Below, piece by piece: positions 17,952 to 27,985 of a stretch of 64,000 nt of DNA. Each line of letters opens with the position of its first letter. The stretch's first letter is position 1. The notes below the pieces were generated by a model, which worked only from the letters and a program-made list of their open reading frames with translations, did no database searches and had not been told where the DNA came from. This stretch comes from Catellatospora citrea. Its GTDB lineage: Bacteria > Actinomycetota > Actinomycetes > Mycobacteriales > Micromonosporaceae. The translations under genes and the position numbers were made by a program. The stretch spans positions 2,108,001 to 2,172,000 of the forward strand of contig NZ_RAPR01000001.1 in the NCBI RefSeq assembly GCF_003610235.1, written 5' to 3'.

Positions 17952-18689
17952 ATGGCCGACCACACCCTCACCACGTCCGACGGCGTGTCCGTCGACGCCC
18001 ACCACGACCCGGGCGACCCCGGGCTGGCGGTCGTCGTCGCGCACGGCTTCACCGGCTCCTGGCGCCGCGAGGCGGTGCGCCGCGCCGCCGGGATCTTCGG
18101 CCGGCACGGCGGCGTGATCAGCTTCGACTTCCGCGGGCACGGCCGCTCCGGCGGCCTGTCCACCGTCGGCGACCTGGAGATCCACGACGTCGCGGCGGCC
18201 GTCGCCTGGGCTCGCGAGCTGGGTTACCGCCGCATCGTCACCGTCGGCTTCTCGATGGGCGCGTCGGTGGTGGTGCGCCACGCGGCGCTGCTGCGCGGCG
18301 TCGACGCCGTGGTGGCCGTCAGTGGACCGGCGCGCTGGTACTACCGGGGCACCCCGCCCATGCGGCGCGTGCACTGGGTGCTGGAACGGCGGCTGGGCCG
18401 GTTCGTCGGCCGGGTCGCGCTGCGCACCCGGATCGCGGCCGGCGGCTGGGATCCGGTGCCCGATCCGCCGTACGCCGTCGCCGGGCTGATCGCCCCGACC
18501 CCGCTGCTGGTGGTGCACGGCGACGCCGACGCGTACTTCCCCGTCGAGCACGCCGAGCAGCTCTACGGCAGCGCCGCCGAGCCCAAGGAGCTGTGGCTGG
18601 AGCACGGTTTCGGCCACGCCGAGAACGCCGCCCCCGACGAGCTGCTGGAACGCATCGGCGCCTGGGTCGCCGCGCCCGCCGCGAGCTGA
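17952..18689 (+). CDS. Alpha/beta hydrolase
   Basis: This 245-residue alpha/beta-hydrolase-fold protein is complete. The nucleophile elbow is GFSMGAS, the acid site VVHGDADAYFP, and the histidine lies in EHGFGHAEN. HGFTGSW near residue 33 supplies the oxyanion region. No signal peptide is visible, so it is probably a cytoplasmic esterase or thioesterase-like enzyme of unknown substrate. It follows the ABM gene closely in the same direction. Confidence 0.88.
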   Translation: MADHTLTTSDGVSVDAHHDPGDPGLAVVVAHGFTGSWRREAVRRAAGIFGRHGGVISFDFRGHGRSGGLSTVGDLEIHDVAAAVAWARELGYRRIVTVGFSMGASVVVRHAALLRGVDAVVAVSGPARWYYRGTPPMRRVHWVLERRLGRFVGRVALRTRIAAGGWDPVPDPPYAVAGLIAPTPLLVVHGDADAYFPVEHAEQLYGSAAEPKELWLEHGFGHAENAAPDELLERIGAWVAAPAAS

Positions 18690-18734
18690 AACAGGGGCTG
18701 TGCCCCCGCTGTCCGTCCAACTAGGTTGGTGGGC

Positions 18735-19376
18735 ATGAACGGGGACGAACGACTGACACGAGCCCACGACCTGTACGAGAGCGCCGTCTTCGGGGGCGAC
18801 ACCACCGCGACCGAGACCGCCCATCGCGACCTGGACAGCCTCGAAGCCGACCTGGCCCTGGCCCGCGGACGGCTGCTGCACGCCGACTTCCTGCACCGGC
18901 GGGAGGAGGACCCGGGCGAGCTGCCCGCCTTCGAGCGGGCCCTGGAGCTCTACACCCGGCTCTGCGACGCGCCCGGACAGAGCAAGGCGCTGTTCTGGCT
19001 GGGCTGCTACCACCAGGTGGTGCGGGACGACGCGGGCACCGCCCGGCCGCTGCTGCAGCGCTCGTACGACCTGGCGGAGCAGGACGGGGACCGGCTGACG
19101 ATGTCGTACGCGATCCGGCATCTGGGCTTCGCCGACCTGGAGGCGGGCGATCGGGCCGGGGGCCGCGAGAAGCTGGAGGAGTCCGCCCGGATCCGCCGCG
19201 AGCTGGACTTCCTGCCCGGCCTCGCGGCGGCGCAGCTGGCGCTCGCCCAGCTCGCCTACGAGGAGGACCGCGACGAGGAGGCGGCGACCTTGCTGGAGCA
19301 GGCCCGGGAGGCGGCCGCCCGCAGCCGCGCCCATGGCGTGCTCGCCTGGATCGACGCGGCCCGCGTCCGCATCTGA
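18735..19376 (+). CDS. TPR-like repeat protein
   Basis: This 213-residue, mostly helical protein has tetratricopeptide-like repeats, seen as alternating segments such as ALFWLGCYHQVV, TMSYAIRHLGFADLEAGD and AAQLALAQLAYEEDRDEEA. Such proteins bind partners and have no catalytic motif here. I chose ATG at 18735, with GGTGGG just before it, over an in-frame TTG nine bases upstream. Function is unknown. Confidence 0.75.
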   Translation: MNGDERLTRAHDLYESAVFGGDTTATETAHRDLDSLEADLALARGRLLHADFLHRREEDPGELPAFERALELYTRLCDAPGQSKALFWLGCYHQVVRDDAGTARPLLQRSYDLAEQDGDRLTMSYAIRHLGFADLEAGDRAGGREKLEESARIRRELDFLPGLAAAQLALAQLAYEEDRDEEAATLLEQAREAAARSRAHGVLAWIDAARVRI

Positions 19377-19484
19377 CCCGCCGGGCTCCGGCGCAACGGT
19401 GCCCCACACGTCGGCGCAGGAGCCGAGATCAGCTCCTGCGCCGGGTGTGCCTGCGTGCGGGCCGATCAGCCCGCCGCGGACCGG

Positions 19485-19655
19485 TCATCTGGTCGCCGCC
19501 ATGACGGCGAGCAGGTGGTTGCGGACGGCCCGCAGAGCCGGCTGGGACGGATCCCACGCCGCCTCGGCGGCGGCACGCCGCTCCGCGGCCGGCAGCGATG
19601 GCGCGGCGCCCGCCTGTTCCGGCGTACGCGTGCGCCCGTGCCTGTGTTCGACCAT
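19485..19655 (-). CDS. Small protein of 56 residues, function unknown
   Basis: This short ORF (MVEHRHGRTRTPEQAGA at the start) is supported by a strong GAGGAGGT four bases before the ATG, and by an Ala/Arg-rich but folded-looking C-terminal helix ending AVRNHLLAVMAATR. It fills an otherwise empty gap of about 520 bases between the TPR and GNAT genes. I do not recognise it. A perfect 8-bp palindrome overlaps its ribosome site. Confidence 0.55.
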   Translation of the reverse strand: MVEHRHGRTRTPEQAGAAPSLPAAERRAAAEAAWDPSQPALRAVRNHLLAVMAATR

Positions 19656-19663
19656 CGCGACCT

Positions 19664-19680
19664 CCTCGGTGTCACCGAGG
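19664..19680 (-). promoter_or_regulatory. Hairpin overlapping the ribosome site of the 56-aa gene
   Basis: CCTCGGTG and CACCGAGG flank one base. The 3' arm runs into the GAGGAGGT ribosome site, so the hairpin could be an operator or could hinder translation. Confidence 0.4.
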
Positions 19681-19897
19681 GCGTTCGACACACCGGCAGC
19701 GAAGCAGCCCGGAGTACGCGGTTCACGAACCGGCCCCACTGCATGGGGGCGTCGTGCCCGTTCCGTCGAGCAAGAACGGCGCTCCACATCGACCGCCGGT
19801 CACGGAACGAGCCCGCCCTTGCGTCTCCTATGACCGCACTGCCGGTGCCGAAACCTTTCCGCCGCATCCGATTCGCGGCGATCGATCGCGGCGGCGG

Positions 19898-20758
19898 TCA
19901 GGCGGCGCGGGTGAACCGGGCGCGGCGGCCGAGGGTGGTGAAGCCGAGCCGGTGGTAGAGACCGGCCGCGCCCGGGTTGTTGACGTTGACGTCGAGCAGC
20001 ATCTCGGACGTGCCGTCGGCGGCGGCCGCGCGCAGGGCGGCGACCGTCAGCGCCGCGCCGACCCCCTGGCCGCGCACCGCGGGCGTGGTGCCGACCTGCA
20101 CCAGCCAGCCGTCGCCGCAGACCACGAAGCCGAGGTCGGCGCCGTCCGGGCCGACCGCGAGCAGCGACCACGGCGGGCGGAAGTCGTCGTCGACGAGCCA
20201 GCCGGTCCACTGGTCCAGGTCCCAGTCCGGGAATCCGGGCCGCTCGGCGAACGCCGCCCGGTACGCCGCGTGGAAACGGGCCACGGTGTCCGGGGCCCAG
20301 CCGACGAGGCTCACCCCGGCGGGCGGCGCGACGTCGGGGATCTCCTTGAGGTTGTGGCGCATCACGTCCTCGGCGAACGACTGCGTCAGCCCCCGGCTGG
20401 CGAACAGGGCCGCGGCGGCGTCGGTCAGCGACTCGGTCTCGACGACCTCGGCCCCGGCCAGGCACCAGTCCAGCGCGGCGCTGCCCAGGCCCCGCCCGCG
20501 GGCGGCCGGGTCCACCAGCGCGGTGCCGGTGACCGTGCTGCCGGTGGGCCGGATCGCGGCGGCGGCGACGAGCGTGCCGTCGGGGTCGTACGCGCCGATG
20601 GCGAGCCCGCCCTCGGCGGCGTAACGCCGCGCGGTGAAGCCCTCGCCCGCGGCCAGGGGCAGCCCGCCGTCGACGGACAGGCACCGGGCGGCCAGGCGGG
20701 ACACGGCCGGCACGGCGTCGGCGGCCAGCGGGGCGAAGAGGGCGTCAGCATCGGTCAC
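19898..20758 (-). CDS. Tandem GNAT-fold N-acetyltransferase
   Basis: This 286-residue protein has two GNAT domains. The first has the acetyl-CoA pyrophosphate loop AARGRGLGSAAL, the second the loop VRGQGVGAALTVAAL followed by NVNNPGAAGLYHRLGF. The layout recalls MshD, which acetylates the mycothiol precursor in actinobacteria, but tandem GNAT proteins are common and key MshD residues cannot be verified by eye. The start is ATG or the first codon at 20756-20758. It is transcribed divergently from the DUF2238 gene with 55 bases between. Confidence 0.8.
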   Translation of the reverse strand: MTDADALFAPLAADAVPAVSRLAARCLSVDGGLPLAAGEGFTARRYAAEGGLAIGAYDPDGTLVAAAAIRPTGSTVTGTALVDPAARGRGLGSAALDWCLAGAEVVETESLTDAAAALFASRGLTQSFAEDVMRHNLKEIPDVAPPAGVSLVGWAPDTVARFHAAYRAAFAERPGFPDWDLDQWTGWLVDDDFRPPWSLLAVGPDGADLGFVVCGDGWLVQVGTTPAVRGQGVGAALTVAALRAAAADGTSEMLLDVNVNNPGAAGLYHRLGFTTLGRRARFTRAA

Positions 20759-20813
20759 GGGACGGGAGCCTAGACGAGTTCGCGCTCAGCGGCACTGGAT
20801 TTGCACTGGCAGC

Positions 20814-21509
20814 ATGGCAGCCGTGAGCACCCCTTCACTGGAGCACGTCCCGGCTGCGGGCACCGCCGCCGGACAGGCTGAGCTGGGCGCCGTCGCACCT
20901 CGCCGCCTGCCCCGTGGCCACGTGATCGCGCTGCTGGTCTTCGCCGCGCTCGTCGCCGTGTCGTGGTGGCGACCCGGGTGGCCCGCCGAGCAGGCGCTGC
21001 ACCACGGCCTGACCGTGCTGGCCGTGGCCGGGCTGCTGTGGGCGCAGCGGCGGCTGCGGCTGCCGCTGAGCTCGTTCGTGCTGGTGCTGGTCTTCCTGAC
21101 GCTGCACACGGTGGCGGCCCGCTGGATCTACTCGTACGTGCCCTACGAGCAGTGGTGGCACACGCTCACCGGGGCCGTCCCGTCCGGTGGGCGCAACCAC
21201 TTCGACCGGCTGGTCCACTTCGGATACGGACTGCTGCTGGCCCCGGTGCTGGTCCGGGCATGGCGCGAGCGCGGCGCCGGGCGCGGAAGGGCCTGGCTGC
21301 AGGCGGTGCAGGTGATCGTGTCCACCGGTGCGCTGTACGAGCTGTTCGAGTGGGGCATCGCGCTGGCCCTGGCCCCGGACGCGGCCGAGGCCTACAACGG
21401 CCAGCAGGGCGACCAGTGGGACGCGCAGAAGGACATGGCCCTGGCCCTGGCCGGCGCGGCCCTGGGCGCGACGGTCGCCGTCTGCCGCAGGTCCGCGACC
21501 CGCCGCTGA
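20814..21509 (+). CDS. DUF2238 (YjdF-like) membrane protein
   Basis: This 231-residue polytopic membrane protein has five to six helices. The family's conserved stretches are visible: FLTLHTVAARWIYSYVPYE, NHFDRLVHFGYGLLL and LYELFEWGIALAL, followed by QGDQWDAQKDMALALAGA. Conserved His, Asp and Glu residues in the membrane suggest a metal or substrate site, but no function is established. The start is ATG at 20814. Confidence 0.82.
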   Translation: MAAVSTPSLEHVPAAGTAAGQAELGAVAPRRLPRGHVIALLVFAALVAVSWWRPGWPAEQALHHGLTVLAVAGLLWAQRRLRLPLSSFVLVLVFLTLHTVAARWIYSYVPYEQWWHTLTGAVPSGGRNHFDRLVHFGYGLLLAPVLVRAWRERGAGRGRAWLQAVQVIVSTGALYELFEWGIALALAPDAAEAYNGQQGDQWDAQKDMALALAGAALGATVAVCRRSATRR

Positions 21510-21588
21510 CCGCACGGCCACCGGGATCCACACCAGACCTGCACGATCTCTGCACATCGTGCATGCCGTGGTGTGCTGGGCTGGGTGG

Positions 21589-22365
21589 ATGACCTCGTTC
21601 ACGCCCGCCGCGACCGCGGCACCGGACCCCATCCAGTACCTCGACGCCGTGGCGCGCACCCCGGTCGGCCTCGACTACAAACAGCGGCTCGTCGACCTGC
21701 TGCGGCCACAGGCCGGGCACACGGTCCTCGACATCGGCTGCGGGCCGGGCACCGACCTGCCCCGGCTCGCCGAGGCGGTCACCGGCACCGGCGCGGTCAT
21801 CGGGGTCGACGACGACCCGGACATGGTGGCCGAGGCCCGCCGGCGGCTCGCGCACCGGCCGGGTATCGAGGTCCGCCACGGCGACGCCCACCGACTCCCG
21901 CTGGCCGATGCGAGCGTCGACCGGGCCAAGGTGGACCGGGTGCTGCAGCATCTGGCCGACCCGGGCCGGGCGGTCGCCGAAGCGCGCCGGGTGCTGCGCC
22001 CTGGTGGCGTGTTCGCGATGGCCGAGCCGGACTGGGACACCCTCACGGTCGCCGACGAGGACGTGGAGACCAGCCGCTGCTTCGCCCGGTTCACGGCGGG
22101 CCAGGTCCGCAACGCGACCATCGGCCGCCGTCTGGTGAGCCTGGCGGCACGGGCCGGGTTCGGGATCGGCGCGGTGGAGGCCACGGTGGCGCTCTACCGC
22201 GACTTCCAGGCCGCCGACCAGGTGCTCGGCCTGCGGCGCAACACCACCCGCGCGGTCCGGGACGGCGTGATGGCCGACGAGGTGGCCCGGCAGTGGCTGA
22301 CCCGCCTGGAAAGCGAGCCGTTCCTGGCCGGCTTCACCTTCTACCTGGTCACCGCGGAGGCCTGA
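21589..22365 (+). CDS. Class I SAM-dependent methyltransferase
   Basis: This 258-residue protein has a Rossmann methyltransferase core: motif I VLDIGCGPGTDLPRLA, acidic motif II GVDDDPDMV, then HGDAHRLPLADASVDRAKV and VLRPGGVFAMAEPD. This is the UbiE/COQ5-like arrangement, but the substrate is unknown. The ATG at 21589 begins MTSFTPAATAAPDP. It is convergent with the xylanase gene and shares a strong terminator with it. Confidence 0.88.
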   Translation: MTSFTPAATAAPDPIQYLDAVARTPVGLDYKQRLVDLLRPQAGHTVLDIGCGPGTDLPRLAEAVTGTGAVIGVDDDPDMVAEARRRLAHRPGIEVRHGDAHRLPLADASVDRAKVDRVLQHLADPGRAVAEARRVLRPGGVFAMAEPDWDTLTVADEDVETSRCFARFTAGQVRNATIGRRLVSLAARAGFGIGAVEATVALYRDFQAADQVLGLRRNTTRAVRDGVMADEVARQWLTRLESEPFLAGFTFYLVTAEA

Positions 22366-22378
22366 GCGGGCGTACGGC

Positions 22379-22415
22379 GGCGCACCCGCCACGGGGTGAC
22401 CGTGGCGGGTGCGCC
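22379..22415. terminator. Bidirectional hairpin between methyltransferase and xylanase genes
   Basis: A perfect 16-bp stem (GGCGCACCCGCCACGG / its complement) with a 5-base loop lies in the 58-base convergent gap. Confidence 0.85.
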
Positions 22416-22423
22416 GATCCGGC

Positions 22424-24466
22424 TCAGCCGAGCACGCAGGTGGCTCCGTTCAGGGTGAACGTCGTCGGCGTGGCGTTGGTCCCGCTCCAGCTGCTGAGGA
22501 AGCCGAAGGAGGCGGTGCCGCCGTTCGCGCCGATGACGCCGTTCCAGGCCGCGTTCGTGATCGTCACGTTCGCGCCGCTCTGCGCGTACGTGCTGCTCCA
22601 GGACTGGTTGACCACCTGGCCGTTGGCGAAGGTCCAGCGCAGCGCCCAGCCGTTGACCGCCGCCGGGCCGGTGTTGGTGATCACCACGTCGCCCTGGAAC
22701 CCGGTGTTCCACTGGTTGGTGACGGTGTACTTCACCCGGCAGCCACCGGCCGACGGCGAGGCGCTGGCCGACGGGCTCGGCGAGGCGCTGGCGCTCGGCG
22801 ACGCCGAGGGACTGCGCGACGCGCTCGGACTGGGTGACGACGACGCGGACGTGCTCGGCGAGGCCGGTCCGGACGCCGTCGGGGAGGCCGCGCCGATCAC
22901 GGCCCAGTACGCCGGCTTGGCCTGCAGCTGCACGTCGAACAGCAGCGGGAAGTCCTTGCGGCTCACCGGGTAGCTGTCCAGCCAGGTCTCGTCGTCGGCC
23001 AGGCCCCAGAACGTCACCGAGGTGATGTTCGCCTTGTACTTGCGGTACACGTCGAACCAGGCCTTGTACCGCGCGGCCTGGCTGGTGAGCCGGTCCGCGG
23101 GCGGCGTGGTGAAACTCTCCGAGCTGCTGGTGTAGATGCTGGTGTCCATCTCGGTGATCTGCTGCTCGACGCCGAGCGGAATGAACGCGGCGATCATCGA
23201 GTCGGTCTCGGCCCCGGTCGGCCAGGAGATGTTGCCGTGCTGCTGGTGGCCCACCCCGTCGATCGGCACCCCTTCGGCCTTGAGCTGCGCGACCAGGTTG
23301 TAGAGCTTGTCCCGCTTGGCCTGAACATTGGTGTTGTAGTCGTTGATGAACAGCTTCGCGTTCGGCGCGACCTGCCGGGCGACCCGGAACGCGGTGCGGA
23401 TGTAGTCGAGCCCGGTGATCGTGTACCAGGTGCTGCGGCGCAGGCCGTCCGACTGGTTTTCGTCGATGACCTCGTTGACCACGTCCCACGCGGAGACGTC
23501 GGCGGCGTAGCGGCCGCCGACCGCGCGGATGTGCGCCTCCAGCCGGGCCAGCAGCAGCGTCTTGTTGGCCGCGGTGGCGGTCATCGGCTGCCCGCTGGCG
23601 TCGTTGAACACCCAGGCCGGGGTCTGGTTGTGCCAGACGAACGTGTGCCCGCGCACCTTCATGTTGTTGGCCCGCGCGAACGCGACGATCGCGTCGGCGT
23701 CGGTGTAGGTGAAGACGCCCTCGGTGGGCTCGGTCGCGTCCCACTTCATCGCGTTGCCCGCGGTCACCGAGTTGAAGTGCTTGGCCAGCAGCTGACCGCG
23801 CTCGGCGAGCAGCTGCGGACGGCCGACGGCCGCGCCGATCGGGAAGTCATTGGCGAACACCGTCTTCAGCGACGGGATGTCGGTCTGGATCGGACTGGCC
23901 GGCAGGTAGGACAGGCTGAAGTCGTCGAGGTGGAACGACGCCGTGCCGCTGACCGTCTCGACGTACACGGCGAAGAAGTCGGCGTCGTTGGCGAGCGTGT
24001 AGCCGCCCGTCAGCTGGGTCCAGCCGCCGTCGGTGACGGTGGTGCTGTTGACGACCTGCTCGTAGTTGGCGGTGCCCTGCCAGCGGCGTTCGACGCTCAT
24101 CCGCAGCTGGACGCTGCCCGCGCCCGCGGCGGCGCGGGCCCAGACCGAGTACGTGTAGCGGGTGCCGCGGGTGACGGTGGCCAGCAGGTCCCGGCTGGGG
24201 CCGTTCCAGGACGCCGTACGGCCCGAGGTGAGCAGGCTGCGGGTGCCCGCGTGCGCGACGGCGGTGCTGTTCTCGACGACCTCGACGGTGCCGCGGCGGG
24301 CCCAGCCCTGACCGGTTCCGTCCTCGAAGGTGCTGGTCAGCACGGTCACCGGATCGGCGGCGCGGACGGGGGTGGAGGTGCTTGCGACCACGACCGCGAG
24401 CGCGGACAGGGTCAGCATGAGCAGGCCGAGAGTGGCCCGCCCGGCTCTGGAGGAGAGTGTGGGCAC
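22424..24466 (-). CDS. Secreted GH10 endo-1,4-beta-xylanase with CBM22-like and CBM2 modules
   Basis: This 680-residue secreted enzyme degrades plant xylan. In order it has a signal peptide ending STPVRA, an N-terminal carbohydrate-binding domain of the CBM22/CBM4-9 type (STFEDGTGQGWARRG to FHLDDFSLSYL), a GH10 barrel with acid/base E332 in DVVNEV and nucleophile E439 in ITEMDT, a Ser/Pro linker of about 40 residues, and a C-terminal CBM2 (VKYTVTNQWNTGFQGDV to ATCVLG), whose surface tryptophans bind cellulose. GTG at 24464-24466 is preferred, with AGGA eight bases upstream. It is divergent from the hemerythrin gene. Confidence 0.93.
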   Translation of the reverse strand: MPTLSSRAGRATLGLLMLTLSALAVVVASTSTPVRAADPVTVLTSTFEDGTGQGWARRGTVEVVENSTAVAHAGTRSLLTSGRTASWNGPSRDLLATVTRGTRYTYSVWARAAAGAGSVQLRMSVERRWQGTANYEQVVNSTTVTDGGWTQLTGGYTLANDADFFAVYVETVSGTASFHLDDFSLSYLPASPIQTDIPSLKTVFANDFPIGAAVGRPQLLAERGQLLAKHFNSVTAGNAMKWDATEPTEGVFTYTDADAIVAFARANNMKVRGHTFVWHNQTPAWVFNDASGQPMTATAANKTLLLARLEAHIRAVGGRYAADVSAWDVVNEVIDENQSDGLRRSTWYTITGLDYIRTAFRVARQVAPNAKLFINDYNTNVQAKRDKLYNLVAQLKAEGVPIDGVGHQQHGNISWPTGAETDSMIAAFIPLGVEQQITEMDTSIYTSSSESFTTPPADRLTSQAARYKAWFDVYRKYKANITSVTFWGLADDETWLDSYPVSRKDFPLLFDVQLQAKPAYWAVIGAASPTASGPASPSTSASSSPSPSASRSPSASPSASASPSPSASASPSAGGCRVKYTVTNQWNTGFQGDVVITNTGPAAVNGWALRWTFANGQVVNQSWSSTYAQSGANVTITNAAWNGVIGANGGTASFGFLSSWSGTNATPTTFTLNGATCVLG

Positions 24467-24656
24467 GGTGGGGATCCTGTTCCGGGAGGAGTCATGCGCG
24501 AACGGACGCACACCACTGCCCTTGGCGGTCGGACCGACCACGCCGAGAAGACGACCGCCCGAGCCCGGAGGCGATCGGCGTCGATGCTATGAGGTCCGGC
24601 AGGCCCCGTCAAACGGGCCAGGTTTGCCTTTCCCCGCCCGCGGGTAGCACGGCGGC

Positions 24657-25301
24657 ATGAGCGCTGAGCTGCCACCACTACCGCCGTTGTCCCCCGAAGC
24701 CGAGGCCCAGTACACCCCCGCCGGGCAGAGCATCGTCGACATGCTGGCCGACGAGCACCGGCAGATCACCCGCCTGTCGGCGGAGCTGGCCACCGAGGCC
24801 CCGACGGCCTCACCTGCCAGGCGCCGCCAGGTCGCCGAGGTGGTCACCGCGGTCGTCAGCCGCCACCTCGCCGCCGAGGAGCAGTACCTACTGCCCACCG
24901 TGAAGAACCTGTTCCCCGACGGCGACGACCTGGTCTCCCGGGAGCTCGCCGAGGACGGCGCGATCCGCCAGGTGCTGCAGACACTGTCGGTCATGCCGAC
25001 CGAGGACGAGGGCTTCCAGGACCTCGCCCTGGAGGTCGACGCCCACCTGCGCCGCCACAAGCACACCGCCGACCGGCGCATCCACGGCCGGCTGAAGGAA
25101 CTCGCCGACGACGACGAGCTGATCCGCCTGGGCAACCGGGCCGCGATCGCCGAAGAGGCGGCAGGCACCCGCCCGCACCCCAAGTCCCCCAGCACCCCGC
25201 CCTGGAACAAGGTCGTCGACCCGATGCTCGGCGTCGCCGACAAACTCCGCGACGCCGTCACCGGCCGCCCCACCTACCCCGACCAGCTCGACCCCAAGTG
25301 A
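24657..25301 (+). CDS. Hemerythrin HHE-domain protein
   Basis: This 214-residue protein has an N-terminal hemerythrin-like four-helix bundle with di-iron ligand patterns DEHRQITR, RHLAAEEQYLLP and HLRRHKHTADRRI. Such proteins bind O2, NO or act in oxidative-stress sensing. The C-terminal 60 residues are Pro/Ala-rich and end NKVVDPMLGVADKLRDAV, a tail also seen in other actinobacterial hemerythrins. It is cytoplasmic. The start is ATG at 24657. Confidence 0.85.
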   Translation: MSAELPPLPPLSPEAEAQYTPAGQSIVDMLADEHRQITRLSAELATEAPTASPARRRQVAEVVTAVVSRHLAAEEQYLLPTVKNLFPDGDDLVSRELAEDGAIRQVLQTLSVMPTEDEGFQDLALEVDAHLRRHKHTADRRIHGRLKELADDDELIRLGNRAAIAEEAAGTRPHPKSPSTPPWNKVVDPMLGVADKLRDAVTGRPTYPDQLDPK

Positions 25302-25318
25302 CCCCCGCGCCACCCCTG

Positions 25319-25383
25319 CCGCAACTTTTAAGGACCCGCGCACTCCCGGCCATCCGGAAGGCGCGGGTCCTTAAAAGTTGCGG
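25319..25383. repeat. Long intergenic palindrome (family E)
   Basis: Perfect 23-base arms (25319-25341 and 25361-25383) surround a 19-base loop in the convergent gap of the hemerythrin and uvrB genes. The arms contain CAACTTTTAAGGACCCGCGC, unusually AT-rich for this genome. It may serve as a bidirectional terminator. Confidence 0.85.
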
Positions 25384-25426
25384 CCCGCGCCGGGGGGGGG
25401 CGGGCCGGGCTGTGCGGGTGGGCCGG

Positions 25427-27595
<2,169 letters not shown>

Positions 27596-27985
27596 GTGAC
27601 CCAACCTACGCCCGGCGTGTGACACTCGCGCGAGCCGATGTGCAGGTACGCGGGGCTAGTGTGACGGTAGGTGAGTGACCGGCTCCAATATTGCGATTGT
27701 GTGTCATCAATCACCGCGATACCGTCGTGTGGTAGGCCGTTCGCGGCGGCCGTCCCAGGGAGACCGGACCTCCACACCGGCCGGTTGTCACCTCTGGCGC
27801 ACCGGTAGCAGCCTCGATCCGCCCCACCGCAGGATCGATGAGCGCACCGCTGCGGTCGCGCACACTGTGTGCGCCGACCGGCCGCCGCGGGCGGTCTTGA
27901 CGTATCCGCCCAGGCCCGGGCACCCGACGGCGACCCTGACCGGTTTGGCACGTCACCTCACCCCCGTCGGCCCGTTGCATTTGCC
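27596..27985. other. Gene-free 390-base region between uvrB and lipoprotein gene
   Basis: This is a divergent promoter region. It contains a stretch poorer in GC near 27683-27722 with an inverted repeat GATTG(8 bases)CAATC at 27695-27712, flanked by TATTGCG and CGCGATA. I see no convincing gene. Confidence 0.4.

Noticed and set aside
19656..19897. Possible gene between the 56-residue ORF and the acetyltransferase
   Set aside because: No frame has a ribosome site or recognisable sequence; I see nothing in it beyond the hairpin at 19664-19680.
22424..24466. Xylanase as part of a polysaccharide-use locus
   Set aside because: The neighbours (methyltransferase, hemerythrin protein) have no sugar-related role; it stands alone.
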